A stretch of 64,000 nt of DNA. It comes from Methanoflorens sp963701995. GTDB taxonomy: Archaea > Halobacteriota > Bog-38 > Methanoflorentales > Methanoflorentaceae. Below the pieces are notes generated by a model, which did not search any database, was not told the origin of the DNA, and saw nothing but the letters and a program-made list of their open reading frames with translations. Where the stretch lies: contig OY969693.1 in the NCBI GenBank assembly GCA_963701995.1, forward strand, positions 930,001 to 994,000. Direction: 5' to 3'. Made by a program: the position numbers and the translations under genes. Shown here one piece after another: positions 8,853 through 17,764 of this stretch (its first letter is position 1; every line of letters begins with the position of its first letter).

Positions 8853-10664
8853 TTAGCGTCTTGCAGGTCGCTTTTCGGGCTTTTCCACATCGATCACACC
8901 TTTTGCGATGTCGATTGGCAGCTCCTGCTCTCTAATACTTAGTGGCGTCGCGTTGTACCAGAAGCTGTTGAAGAGCTCCTTTTCGATGAAAATGAATTCA
9001 GAAATGTCCGTTCTGAAGGCTGATTTGTATATCACATTATCTATGTCGCCGGTGTCGTAAATATAACTCGTTCCGAGCAGCTTGTCATCATCGGATATAA
9101 AAATTCCTGCCCCAGTCTCCGATTCAAGATGTCGAATTTCAAAATACTTAGTAAGCAGACGCGCTTCTTCGATGTTGATGCTTTCAATAGGTGCCAGCAA
9201 ACGATACGTAATCTTGGGCATCTCTCTATCCTTGATCAAATTATAGAGCCGTTTTACCCCCATACGAGTTTGTATCACGTTGAATTCATTTTTCGATCTG
9301 TCGAGCATCTCGTAGAAAGCTTTGTAGACGTTCTCCCTCTTCTTTATGACTTGGATCGTCTGCACCACTCGTCCTGCCGTCAGCTCTTGTTCTCTGTACC
9401 GCAGCTCGATTCCTGAGTGCCACATGTCTTCCATCATCGAGTGCTGCGTTTCAACGAAGCTCTTAGTATTCGTGTAAATTGAATTATAGAGCTCTGCGCC
9501 CTTCTCACTAAATGAATAAAGCAACACTTGCATTGCTTGCTGATCGATGATTACCCCCGTGCTATGCACAATCTGAGGGATATGGCGCACATCGGCACGT
9601 TCCGCGATTTCTTGTGCCGCTTGCAGATTATCCTTGTTGATCTCGGCCATTACAATCACGTCAATACCTCGTTGTCGCGCATCCTTTGGAATGAGTGGTG
9701 CCAAAATCGGCAAAGCCTCGCTTCTGATCCACAAGAATATCTCTTTCTGGGCCGTGTTTATGAGCGACGTGAAGTCTTGTAAGATCTCCTGGTAGTCGGT
9801 AATGACGCGCGTGACCTCGATGGGCTTACCCGTCTCTATCTCTTCTATCCTAAAACGGGCATCTACTCCTCTGTCCCAGAGGGTTTGAAATAGGGAACTC
9901 TGGATCTCAATAAATCCGCTGTTGTTCGACCATAGCGACGGGGTGAGTTCGACTCGCTCTAACTCGTCGAGATCCTTTGTTACGCCCGTATACATTGCCT
10001 CTTTGCAGTCTGAAATAACGACCGCGATATTGCTCATCATTGGTGAGTGTCGTATCTTAAAGCACGTAGAGAGCTGCTTTACTGCATCGATATTGTTTGG
10101 CGTAATCGGAAGCAGGATTCGTAGATCTTCGATCCTGCATTTGTTCTCATCATCTACAAAATAGTCGCCAAGCACTTTGTCCCATCGAAGGAGCCAAAAC
10201 TCGGTAGAGATGATCCAGAGCCTTTTTTCTGTCGCGTGGAAGGTCTCGAGACGCCGGTCGATAATATCGTCTTTGTCATACAGAACGATAAAGCCCTCTT
10301 CGATCGGACACCATTCGACGGGCAGGCCTTGCGCTTTTGTGCGCTCAACGTCCCACAGCTCGAGTAGCGTATCTCGCGCCTTGCTGAGGCTCTGTAACTT
10401 CGCGGCCTCTTTACTAATGGCAGGATTTAGCAAGGAGGACGGGTATGCAGCTATGAACGTTTCCGGATTGGTCGATATACGCTTAGCGAGTCCTTGTTTC
10501 GAAAGCTCTAGCAGGGCCTTGTTTGCACCGTGACTGGTGAGATGAAGCGATTCGGCTACTTCAACTGCCGTTCGTCGTCCGGTCTGTAGCAGATGAAGGT
10601 ACACCTCTCCAGCTTCTTTTTTGAGGCCAAATTGTGAAAAAAGAGTTAATATATCTGCTGGCAT
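8853..10664 (-). CDS. TrmB-family transcriptional regulator with three sensor repeats
   Basis: 603 residues. Residues 1-75 are a TrmB winged helix (LFSQFGLKKEAGEVYLHLL, then TAVEVAESLHLTSHGANKAL). The rest holds three homologous units of about 150 residues (near 115-280, 285-430 and 435-590). Each ends in the same pattern: SLFQTLWDRGVDARFRIEEIE, SMMEDMWHSGIELRYREQEL and ELFNSFWYNATPLSIREQEL. TrmB regulators normally carry one such effector domain. The ligand is unknown. AGAGGTAAAG precedes the ATG. A palindrome AACGATCGTT lies at 10723-10732 upstream. Confidence 0.82.
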   Translation of the reverse strand: MPADILTLFSQFGLKKEAGEVYLHLLQTGRRTAVEVAESLHLTSHGANKALLELSKQGLAKRISTNPETFIAAYPSSLLNPAISKEAAKLQSLSKARDTLLELWDVERTKAQGLPVEWCPIEEGFIVLYDKDDIIDRRLETFHATEKRLWIISTEFWLLRWDKVLGDYFVDDENKCRIEDLRILLPITPNNIDAVKQLSTCFKIRHSPMMSNIAVVISDCKEAMYTGVTKDLDELERVELTPSLWSNNSGFIEIQSSLFQTLWDRGVDARFRIEEIETGKPIEVTRVITDYQEILQDFTSLINTAQKEIFLWIRSEALPILAPLIPKDARQRGIDVIVMAEINKDNLQAAQEIAERADVRHIPQIVHSTGVIIDQQAMQVLLYSFSEKGAELYNSIYTNTKSFVETQHSMMEDMWHSGIELRYREQELTAGRVVQTIQVIKKRENVYKAFYEMLDRSKNEFNVIQTRMGVKRLYNLIKDREMPKITYRLLAPIESINIEEARLLTKYFEIRHLESETGAGIFISDDDKLLGTSYIYDTGDIDNVIYKSAFRTDISEFIFIEKELFNSFWYNATPLSIREQELPIDIAKGVIDVEKPEKRPARR

Positions 10665-10779
10665 TCTTTACCTCTAGCATCCCCAGCTCCCCGCTCTGAG
10701 CGACGAGTTAATGGTCCTAACTAACGATCGTTGCACAGCTTTGAAATTGCCGCAACTGCTGTTAGTTGGGGTTGGCCGG

Positions 10780-11181
10780 TTATGCGATTCTTTTTCCTGC
10801 GTTTGGCCCTGGAGCGAGGTCGTAGACTTCTGTTACCTTTAGTATCGCACAGCCCTTTGCAGGCAGTTTTTCATTTCGGCTCTTGATCTTCTGTTTCATC
10901 ATCTCGTAGTCAGGTCCTTCAGTCACATAGTTTGCTGTGCCCTTGAGTTGATAGCCTTCATAGCCCTCCCACGAAGTAAGGGCAACGTTGCAATTTGGCC
11001 TCTTCAGGTTGTCAGAAGTTTTGTGCCAAAAGTTGTCACCGACGAGAATTGTTTCGGGGTCTTTTACGATGGTGAATTGATTGGGTACTACGTTCGGTAT
11101 ACCGGCGTCGCTCACCGTTGCGAATACTACAGTCTTCACAGCGTTAATGTTGTTGACTACTTTTTCTGGCAGGTTCGTCAT
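10780..11181 (-). CDS. Pyridoxamine 5'-phosphate oxidase-like FMN-binding protein
   Basis: 133 residues with the split-barrel flavin-reductase/PNPOx pattern: an N-terminal helix, TVVFATVSDAGIPNVVPNQF, then LVGDNFWHKTSDNLKRPNCNVALT and YQLKGTANYV. The start is the ATG at 11181 (MTNLPEK), because GGAGGTG lies just upstream of it and inside the possible extension MEVHS. Such proteins bind FMN or F420 as dimers; the substrate cannot be told from sequence. No operon partner is evident. Confidence 0.8.
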   Translation of the reverse strand: MTNLPEKVVNNINAVKTVVFATVSDAGIPNVVPNQFTIVKDPETILVGDNFWHKTSDNLKRPNCNVALTSWEGYEGYQLKGTANYVTEGPDYEMMKQKIKSRNEKLPAKGCAILKVTEVYDLAPGPNAGKRIA

Positions 11182-11474
11182 TGAATGCACCTCCATTTAG
11201 TATTCATTGGTAGAGCACTCAGCGATAATAAAAACCTTTCTCCGGCTCGGAGAGGACGAAATAGCCCTGCTGAACGTTAACCGGCAACAGACGCAGCGTT
11301 GCTAGATGCGCCGCCTGAAAGGCTAGATGCTACGGAGATCGCGGCGCGCAGACGAGGATATGCCGCTTCCGCCTGCGAAATCAAATAAAGCCGCCTATGC
11401 TAGCTGAAGAGCTCGCGCTGGGTGACTATTTGCTAGAAAAAATGCATATTGAATCAATTACATATGCACGGCTG

Positions 11475-11945
11475 ATGTCTAGAACGTACGTGCTTGACGC
11501 TCCAGTGTTTATTTATGGCGTTCACGTCGTTGGCACTATGTACACAGTTCCTGAGGTAACCCGCGAGTTGACGAGCTCTCAAGCGACAGTAGTACTGGAA
11601 GAGTTTCTAAAGGAGGGACTGAAAATCGAAGAGCCGTTGAAAAAAGCAGTCGACGTAGTCACGGAAAAGGCTAAGTCGACGGGTGACCATCTTAGGCTGT
11701 CTCAAGCCGATATTGACTTGCTGGCGAAGGCACTTGAAGTAAGCGGTACGCTGGTTACGGATGATTATTCCGTTCAAAATGTCGCGGCGCGCCTCGGGAT
11801 TGAGACGCAGGCCATCCAGCAGGCACGCATCAAACGCGTGCTGAAATGGAGACGCAGGTGTGTCGGGTGCGGTCGGTTGTATGAAACGGAAACGATCTGT
11901 CCCGTCTGCGGATCTGAGGTGAGAGTTAAGCCGGTGAAGAGGTAA
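11475..11945 (+). CDS. nob1: rRNA maturation endonuclease Nob1
   Basis: 156 residues from MSRTYVLDAPVFIYG. PIN domain with first catalytic Asp in VLDAP, then LSQADIDLLAKALEV and TLVTDDYSVQNVA carrying the other acidic residues. A C-terminal zinc ribbon reads CVGCGRLYE...CPVCGSEV. Nob1 cleaves the 3' end of pre-16S rRNA. Upstream in-frame starts exist at 11397, but PIN domains begin right at the VLDAP strand, so the start at 11475 is preferred; no strong ribosome binding site decides it. It lies 27 bases ahead of a PRTase-type regulator. Confidence 0.88.
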   Translation: MSRTYVLDAPVFIYGVHVVGTMYTVPEVTRELTSSQATVVLEEFLKEGLKIEEPLKKAVDVVTEKAKSTGDHLRLSQADIDLLAKALEVSGTLVTDDYSVQNVAARLGIETQAIQQARIKRVLKWRRRCVGCGRLYETETICPVCGSEVRVKPVKR

Positions 11946-11972
11946 TCTTTGACAGGTGGGAGGAGTCAGAAC

Positions 11973-12566
11973 ATGAACGATTTGAACGATCTCATAAGCA
12001 AAGCGCAGGAACTACGCGAGAAAGGGTTGCGTTCCGGGGAGATAGCGGACGAACTGAACATATCACGAGAAACTGCAACGTGGCTTCTCACCCGCTCCAA
12101 GAGCTCACAAGAGCCTGTGCCAAAGGACATCTACGTAAACTGGAGCGAGATTGGACAAAACGCAGAGAGGCTCAGATTTGTCTCGCTTGCGTTAGTCGAC
12201 ATGATCCTGGAGACAGGTGATCCTGACGTGGTAATCGGCGTTGCGCTGAGTGGGCTACCTCTTGCGACGCTTGTCGCCGATGAAATCGGAGCAGAGCTCG
12301 CAGTGTTTGTTCCGCAAAAACAAAAGGGATCTGAAAATGACGGCGTTAAGGGTTCATTTAGTCAAAACTTCGCTGATATTGCGGGAAAAAGCTGCGCGAT
12401 AGTCGATGATGTAATAACCACTGGAAGCACGGCGATTGAACTCATAGAAAGCATCAAAGAGATGCAAGCAACGCCGCTATCGGTAGCTGTGCTCATTAAC
12501 AAGAAGGGGATTGATCAAGTCCAGAACGTTCCGATCAGGTCGCTTGTCCAAATAACCATTTTCTAA
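11973..12566 (+). CDS. Orotate phosphoribosyltransferase-like transcriptional regulator (GfcR type)
   Basis: 197 residues from ATG 11973, which has GGGAGGAG nine bases upstream. Residues 1-45 form a helix-turn-helix (EKGLRSGEIADELNISRETATWLL). The rest is a type I PRTase domain with the PRPP loop CAIVDDVITTGSTAIE. This fusion is called orotate phosphoribosyltransferase-like or GfcR; a haloarchaeal member activates sugar catabolism genes. True PyrE lacks the HTH. It lies 28 bases upstream of leuS and may be co-transcribed with it. Here the regulated genes are unknown. Confidence 0.85.
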   Translation: MNDLNDLISKAQELREKGLRSGEIADELNISRETATWLLTRSKSSQEPVPKDIYVNWSEIGQNAERLRFVSLALVDMILETGDPDVVIGVALSGLPLATLVADEIGAELAVFVPQKQKGSENDGVKGSFSQNFADIAGKSCAIVDDVITTGSTAIELIESIKEMQATPLSVAVLINKKGIDQVQNVPIRSLVQITIF

Positions 12567-12594
12567 TCGTTGAGACTGACCGCAGGGAGTGCAA

Positions 12595-15501
12595 GTGGCA
12601 ACTTCTGAACTTGATGAAATTCGAGCGATTGAGAGAAAATGGCAGGATCGTTGGTTTGGCGATAAGATATTTGAGCCAAAAAGCGCAGGGCCGAAGAAGT
12701 ACTTCTTGACGACGCCGTATCCGTATACGAGCGGACCCCAGCACATAGGCCATACGCGGACCTATAACGTTGCTGATATTCACGCTCGGTTCATGCGAAT
12801 GAACGGCCACAACGTGCTGTGGCCGATGGCGTGGCACATTACGGGAACACCGATACTCGCTATTAGCTCGTGCATAGGGCGCCGCGAAAGCGCGACGATA
12901 GCGCTTTATAAGAACTACGTTCGCCTCTATGAGGATGACGAGTCGCGCGTTGACCAGATCGTCAATTCGTTTGTGGATCCTTGGAATATCGCGAACTACT
13001 TTGCAGAGAAGATCGCGCCAGATTTCAAGAAGATGGGCTTCTCAATCGACTGGTCCCGACAGTTTACCACCGGCGACCTCGTCTACAATCAGTTTATTCG
13101 CTGGCAGTACGGCAAGCTGATGGAGCTCGGGCTGATCGTGCGCGGACAACACCCAGTTCTCTTCTGCACGATCGATCAAAACGCCGTCGGGGAAGACGAT
13201 ATCGCCGGCGGCGACGTTGAGAAGATATCAATCGACGATTACGTTGGGATCAAGTTCTCTCTGGACGAAGCGTATGTCGTCACGGCCTCGCTGCGCCCTG
13301 AAACAGTTTTTGCGGTAACAAATCTCTGGGTTGCGCCTGACGCGACGTACGTCAAAGCCTACGTCGACGGTGAGACGTGGATCGTTTCCCACCAAAGCGC
13401 CTTAAAGTTGCGCTATCAGCAGCGGGAGGTCACTATCATAGAGGAGTTTCAGGGCACGTCACTCCTAGGGGCGCATTGCGTCAGTCCTCTGGGACGGAAA
13501 GTACCTATTCTTCCGGCGTCTTTCGTCGATTCTGATCACGGTACCGGAATCGTCATGAGTGTCCCCGCTCACGCCCCCTATGATTGGGCAGCCCTGCACG
13601 ACCTGAAGCAGCAAGGGAGCACCGGTTTGGATGTTGATCTCTCCTCGCTAAGAAGCGATATTGAAGCTATACAGCCGATATCTCTCGTCAAAATCGATGG
13701 GTACGGGGATTTTCCCGCATCAGAGCTATGCGAACGCTATGGCGTACGATCTCAACGCGACGACAAGACGCTGAGCCATATTACCAACATACTTTACAGG
13801 GAGGAATTCTATACCGGGATTCTCAAGGAAACTGCCGAGCAATTTGATGGCCGACTAGTGCGCGACGTCAAGCAGGATGTCGTTGAGTTCCTCAATAGTC
13901 GAAATGCCGCGTCGAGCATTTATGAGACCTCAACAAAAGGGCTCTGTCGATGCGGCGGCCGGGTGGTTGTCGCCGTAGAGCCTGGCCAGTATTTCCTCAA
14001 CTATGGCGACCCTCACTGGAAGGAAAAGGCATTCGAATTGCTTGACCAGCTTGAAATTGTACCAGAGATATACCGAGCACAGTTCGTCCAGACGTTTGAG
14101 TGGCTCGATCAACGACCGTGCGTTCGGCGCAGAGGGCTTGGGACGGAATTTCCATTCTCAACCGAGCACTGGATAATTGAGCCGCTTTCTGATTCCGTTA
14201 TCTACATGGCGCTCTATACCATCATCCAGCACATACGCGAGTGTGACCCGAAGCGGCTAACGCCCGCCTTCTTTGATTACGTTTTCCTGGGCAAGGGCGA
14301 CGCAACGGACATCTGCCAACAAACAGGTTTGTCAGAGACGGTGATCAGAGCCGCGCGAAACGATTTCATCTACTGGTATCCGAACGATCATCGGCACACT
14401 GCTATTGCCCACATTTCCAATCACTTGAGCTTCTTCTTGTTCCATCATGCGATACTGTTTCCGGAGACTTGCTGGCCAAAGCTTGTTACGCTCAACGAGC
14501 TTCTTGTTCGCGAAGGGGTGAAGATGTCGAAGAGCAAGGGCAACGTGATTCCGATTGCGACAGTCCCGGAGGTCTATAGCGCGGACCTCGTGCGGCTCTG
14601 CTTAGTGTCCATTGCCGACCTGAATTCAACCGTTGACTGGAGGGAAAAAGAAGTCGAGATGGTAAAAAAGAGGCTTCTGAGGTTTTGGCACGCAACGAAG
14701 AGGGATGTTGAAGCGGCGAGGCCGGAATACAATGGGCAGCTTTCTTTTGCGAGTCGATGGATACTGGCAGCGACTAAGGCTATGGTATCAAAAACGTCTG
14801 AAGCCGCTCATCAATTCTCGTACAGAAAGTACGTCACCGAAGCATTTTTTGAACACTTAAACCGGGTTGAAGAGTACAAATCGATGATTTTGGACGGTGA
14901 CGAGAAGCGTCGCACGCTCTGGGACATCATCGATATATGGCTCCGGGTGCTGGCGCCTGTTGTGCCTCACATTGCTGAGGAGCTGTGGGAGAGAATGCTG
15001 AAGTCTGGTTATATCTCCCTCGCAGAATTCCCGCTGTATGACGATCTTTATGCCGAAACACTTGCGCAAAAGGGCTTCTTGGATGGGGTGATCAGTGATA
15101 TCTCAAACATACAAGCCGCAATAAAGCGGGAAACCGAATCAGTTTTTATCTACCTTCCGGCTCAGTGGAAATACACCCTTTACGGCGTGGCGCGCGGGCT
15201 TGATGATCCCTCGGTCAAAAACATCATGGCCCGAGTCAAAGACGACCCCCTTCTGCGCATGTATGTAAAAGAAATCGCTCATATCGCACCCGATCTTGCC
15301 AAATCGCTCGCTCACGAAGCCCCATCTTCTGACGCGCTGGACTTCAAGGCCGAATCAGAGACTCTTCTCGCCGCTAAGGACTACATGACGCGAAAATTTG
15401 GGAAGCACGTGTATGTCTGCGCAGAAAACGACAACGTGTTCGATCCAGCGAATCGCGCGAGGCGAGCGCTTCCCATGAAACCGGCAATCTACGCCGAATA
15501 G
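12595..15501 (+). CDS. leuS: Leucyl-tRNA synthetase, archaeal type
   Basis: About 968 residues. Class I signature PYTSGPQHIGHTRTY near residue 50, KMSKSKGN near residue 645, and a large CP1 editing insert between them. Archaeal/eukaryotic-type start (AIERKWQDRWF). The GTG at 12595 is chosen over the GTG at 12589 because GGGAG ends six bases before 12595. It charges tRNA-Leu with leucine in the cytosol. No truncation or missing motif is seen. Confidence 0.95.
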   Translation: MATSELDEIRAIERKWQDRWFGDKIFEPKSAGPKKYFLTTPYPYTSGPQHIGHTRTYNVADIHARFMRMNGHNVLWPMAWHITGTPILAISSCIGRRESATIALYKNYVRLYEDDESRVDQIVNSFVDPWNIANYFAEKIAPDFKKMGFSIDWSRQFTTGDLVYNQFIRWQYGKLMELGLIVRGQHPVLFCTIDQNAVGEDDIAGGDVEKISIDDYVGIKFSLDEAYVVTASLRPETVFAVTNLWVAPDATYVKAYVDGETWIVSHQSALKLRYQQREVTIIEEFQGTSLLGAHCVSPLGRKVPILPASFVDSDHGTGIVMSVPAHAPYDWAALHDLKQQGSTGLDVDLSSLRSDIEAIQPISLVKIDGYGDFPASELCERYGVRSQRDDKTLSHITNILYREEFYTGILKETAEQFDGRLVRDVKQDVVEFLNSRNAASSIYETSTKGLCRCGGRVVVAVEPGQYFLNYGDPHWKEKAFELLDQLEIVPEIYRAQFVQTFEWLDQRPCVRRRGLGTEFPFSTEHWIIEPLSDSVIYMALYTIIQHIRECDPKRLTPAFFDYVFLGKGDATDICQQTGLSETVIRAARNDFIYWYPNDHRHTAIAHISNHLSFFLFHHAILFPETCWPKLVTLNELLVREGVKMSKSKGNVIPIATVPEVYSADLVRLCLVSIADLNSTVDWREKEVEMVKKRLLRFWHATKRDVEAARPEYNGQLSFASRWILAATKAMVSKTSEAAHQFSYRKYVTEAFFEHLNRVEEYKSMILDGDEKRRTLWDIIDIWLRVLAPVVPHIAEELWERMLKSGYISLAEFPLYDDLYAETLAQKGFLDGVISDISNIQAAIKRETESVFIYLPAQWKYTLYGVARGLDDPSVKNIMARVKDDPLLRMYVKEIAHIAPDLAKSLAHEAPSSDALDFKAESETLLAAKDYMTRKFGKHVYVCAENDNVFDPANRARRALPMKPAIYAE

Positions 15502-15522
15502 AGTGGCCAGAGCTGGAGCAGG

Positions 15523-15852
15523 TCAGTCCTCTTTGGCGCGTTTTACTGCTTGTTGAGCCTTTTTTGCACGCTGTTTTGCCGTGTATCCGGTTGTTTTTTC
15601 CAGAAAACAGCGGAACCGCGCGTTCGTATCGATCATTACCGCTTCGGGAACGCTGGTACTGGGTTCGGTATCGACGAGTAACGTGTCAGCCACACGTATC
15701 GTGATCGTCTTCAGTGCCCCGTAGCTCAAGCGGTATTCTTCGTCGCGCACGTTGATATCGATGCCAAAGCACGCTCTGAGTGCTTCGACAACCCGCTGAT
15801 TGGCATCCTTCTTGAATCCTCGTTTGAACGCATATTCTTGAATTGTAGTCAC
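15523..15852 (-). CDS. DUF5611-like archaeal protein
   Basis: 109 residues, convergent with leuS (21 bases apart). N-terminus YAFKRGFKKDANQRVVEALR, then a predicted beta-rich part YRLSYGALKTITIRVADTLLVDTE, and a basic C-terminal helix (AKQRAKKAQQAVKRAK). I associate it with a small family found in methanogens (DUF5611). Function is not known. The start is a GTG; the first codon choice is not supported by a clear ribosome binding site. Confidence 0.6.
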   Translation of the reverse strand: MTTIQEYAFKRGFKKDANQRVVEALRACFGIDINVRDEEYRLSYGALKTITIRVADTLLVDTEPSTSVPEAVMIDTNARFRCFLEKTTGYTAKQRAKKAQQAVKRAKED

Positions 15853-16036
15853 GACCTGCGGCTGTGAGACCTATACGTTCTTTGCGGCACATTGTTTATA
15901 TGCGCTCCGCAAAGGACGCGATTATCCAAGGTGCCGTTTTGAGATAAAGAGAAGAGTCGTGGAGTGGAGTGATAAAGTATTTACTTAGTAATGGGTCATT
16001 GTTTAAGAAGTGAGCAATTGTGGACGCTGATACATC

Positions 16037-16783
16037 ATGAAAGCCGGAACTGATAACGAATACGTTAACATGATTATCGAAGAAGAGGTGAGCTCAAAGA
16101 GCCCCGTAATCCTCGCGGGATTCCCCGGAATCGGCCTCGTTGGCAACATCGTGGCCACACAAATAGCATCAGAGCTCAAGATGAAGCAGATAGGAACTAT
16201 TGAATCTCGCCTGTTTCCGCCCATTACCGTGCTCTTTGAAGGACTCACGCACGCCCCAGTCAGAATCTACGAGGATCCTCAAAACAACTTCATCGTAGTG
16301 CTATCGGACATCCTCATTCACCCAATGATTGCTTATGACATAGGCAAAGCAGTTATTGGCTGGGCGCAGAGTCTGCACGCGAAACTCAACATACCGATCG
16401 CCGGCATCGCCACGATGCGCGAAGAACGCACCGTTTATGCCGCCGCAACTGGCGCCGAACAACTCAGTCTCGTGAAGGATAAAACCGAGACCTTGGTGAC
16501 CGGAAGCATCTCGGGTATCGCCGGAAGCATAATGAATGAGAGTCATATTAACAAGCTCCCGGCGCTGTGCCTCTTGGGAGAAACCCAAGGTCCTACTCCT
16601 GATCCACGCGCAGCAGCTCGCGTCATTGACGTGGTAAGCAACGTATTGAACGTGAACATCAGCACGCAGAAGCTGATTGAGGAAGCGGACCAGATCGAAA
16701 CAGAGCTACACAAGCTTGCTGAGCAGGTTCAAGGGGCAGAACAGGCCGAAACGAAAGGACCAACTCAGGTCATGTACGGGTGA
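16037..16783 (+). CDS. Proteasome assembly chaperone (PAC2) family protein
   Basis: 248 residues. PAC2 domain: ILAGFPGIGLVGNIVATQIA, IESRLFPPITVLFEG, IPIAGIATMREERTVYAAAT, and SGIAGSIMNESHINKLPALCLLGET. The C-terminal 40 residues are helical. Archaeal PAC2 proteins are related to proteasome assembly factors PbaA/PbaB; a role in 20S assembly is known for some members and inferred here. The stop is four bases before the DUF473 start, so the two form an operon. Confidence 0.85.
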   Translation: MKAGTDNEYVNMIIEEEVSSKSPVILAGFPGIGLVGNIVATQIASELKMKQIGTIESRLFPPITVLFEGLTHAPVRIYEDPQNNFIVVLSDILIHPMIAYDIGKAVIGWAQSLHAKLNIPIAGIATMREERTVYAAATGAEQLSLVKDKTETLVTGSISGIAGSIMNESHINKLPALCLLGETQGPTPDPRAAARVIDVVSNVLNVNISTQKLIEEADQIETELHKLAEQVQGAEQAETKGPTQVMYG

Positions 16784-16787
16784 GCAC

Positions 16788-17180
16788 ATGAGACATCTAG
16801 CTTTGACCGGTATATCAAAAGAGTCAATCGACGACCTCATTATAAAGCGCGTTAGAACTTTTGAGTTGCGCAGTGCTCATAACATCCCAATTGTTTTCGA
16901 AGCTGACATTGGCGACGAAGTGTTTGTGACGGACACGAGTCGTCACGACGTTGCGATCGGTACGACAGGGGTTTTAGCGCGCGTGCGAACCAAAACCATT
17001 TCAATGCAAAAAGTCTCACACCGGGTGGGCGACTTCTATGAAGAACGTGAGGTTATGTCGGCCCGGGTTCAGCTCGAGCTGCGCGAACACACGTGCCGGC
17101 TGCGTGGCATCGAGGACGAAGGTCCAGGCAAGATCATCGCAGTCGAGACCGCCGAAGTATGCCACTATGAAGGTCGATGA
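16788..17180 (+). CDS. DUF473 family protein
   Basis: 130 residues from MRHLALTGISKESID. The segments IKRVRTFELRSAHNIPIVFEA, GDEVFVTDTS and IGTTGVLARVRTKTISMQK match the archaeal DUF473 family, which is small, soluble and uncharacterised. A longer open frame starts at 16677 but overlaps the PAC2 gene and its additional residues look out of frame; the ATG at 16788 follows GGGTGAGC. Function unknown. Confidence 0.85.
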   Translation: MRHLALTGISKESIDDLIIKRVRTFELRSAHNIPIVFEADIGDEVFVTDTSRHDVAIGTTGVLARVRTKTISMQKVSHRVGDFYEEREVMSARVQLELREHTCRLRGIEDEGPGKIIAVETAEVCHYEGR

Positions 17181-17382
17181 ACTGATCTGAGCTTAAACTG
17201 GGCTCGGCTCCTGTGCGAGTTGCGACCCGCACGAAAACGCTTTGCGATACTTCTAGAAGGCATCCGTGTGAAGCGCAGATGCCGCTGCTTTTTTCATTGG
17301 CTGCTGCACCGCGACAGATGCTTCAGAGGCCGGAGTCTTGCTGCTGAAAGCGACCCGTCACGCAGTCGCCCTATTTAACACA

Positions 17383-17390
17383 TTTATAAG
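17383..17390 (+). promoter_or_regulatory. TATA box for tRNA-Arg(UCU)
   Basis: TTTATAAG in an AT-rich context (17372-17393), 27 to 34 bases ahead of the mature tRNA 5' end, the expected archaeal spacing. The rest of 17181-17416 shows no gene. Confidence 0.65.
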
Positions 17391-17416
17391 TATGAGTTGC
17401 GAGCATGGGATAAAAG

Positions 17417-17491
17417 GGGCCCGTGGCTTAGTCTGGATATAGCGCCGGCCTTCTAAGCCGGTGGTCGAGGGTTCAAATCCCTCCGGGTCCG
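17417..17491 (+). tRNA. tRNA-Arg (anticodon UCU)
   Basis: 75 bases fold as a complete cloverleaf. The acceptor stem is GGGCCCG with CGGGTCC, followed by discriminator G. The anticodon stem CCGGC/GCCGG holds the loop CTTCTAA, anticodon TCT. The T arm is GAGGG-TTCAAAT-CCCTC. CCA is not encoded and there is no intron. It decodes AGA/AGG. The 273 bases from here to the next gene show no convincing feature. Confidence 0.96.
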
Positions 17492-17764
17492 TTTTCTTTG
17501 CGCTTTGCCGGCCTTAGAAAGCGTTTCCGAAGTTATTGGTTGGCAATCGCTCACATTGCAAGGCGAACTCGCGCCAGCCGAACCGAAATCGGACGCCGTC
17601 AGTCAGTGTTCGGTTCTCTTCTCGCGACTGGGGCTTTGGTGGCTCGAGTGTGACTTGAAAGGCGATCCCGGTGCACGCCGTGAAACACCACAAAGACTAA
17701 GTTTATCTTCGGCGAAAGCCCGCTGTAGCTATGCTCGCATGGTCGCTACGCCAAAGGGGAAGTT

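Noticed and set aside
8706..8942. Plus-strand open frame of 78 codons between the PRC-barrel and TrmB genes
   Set aside because: It runs into the TrmB gene on the other strand, has no family likeness and no promoter or ribosome binding site.
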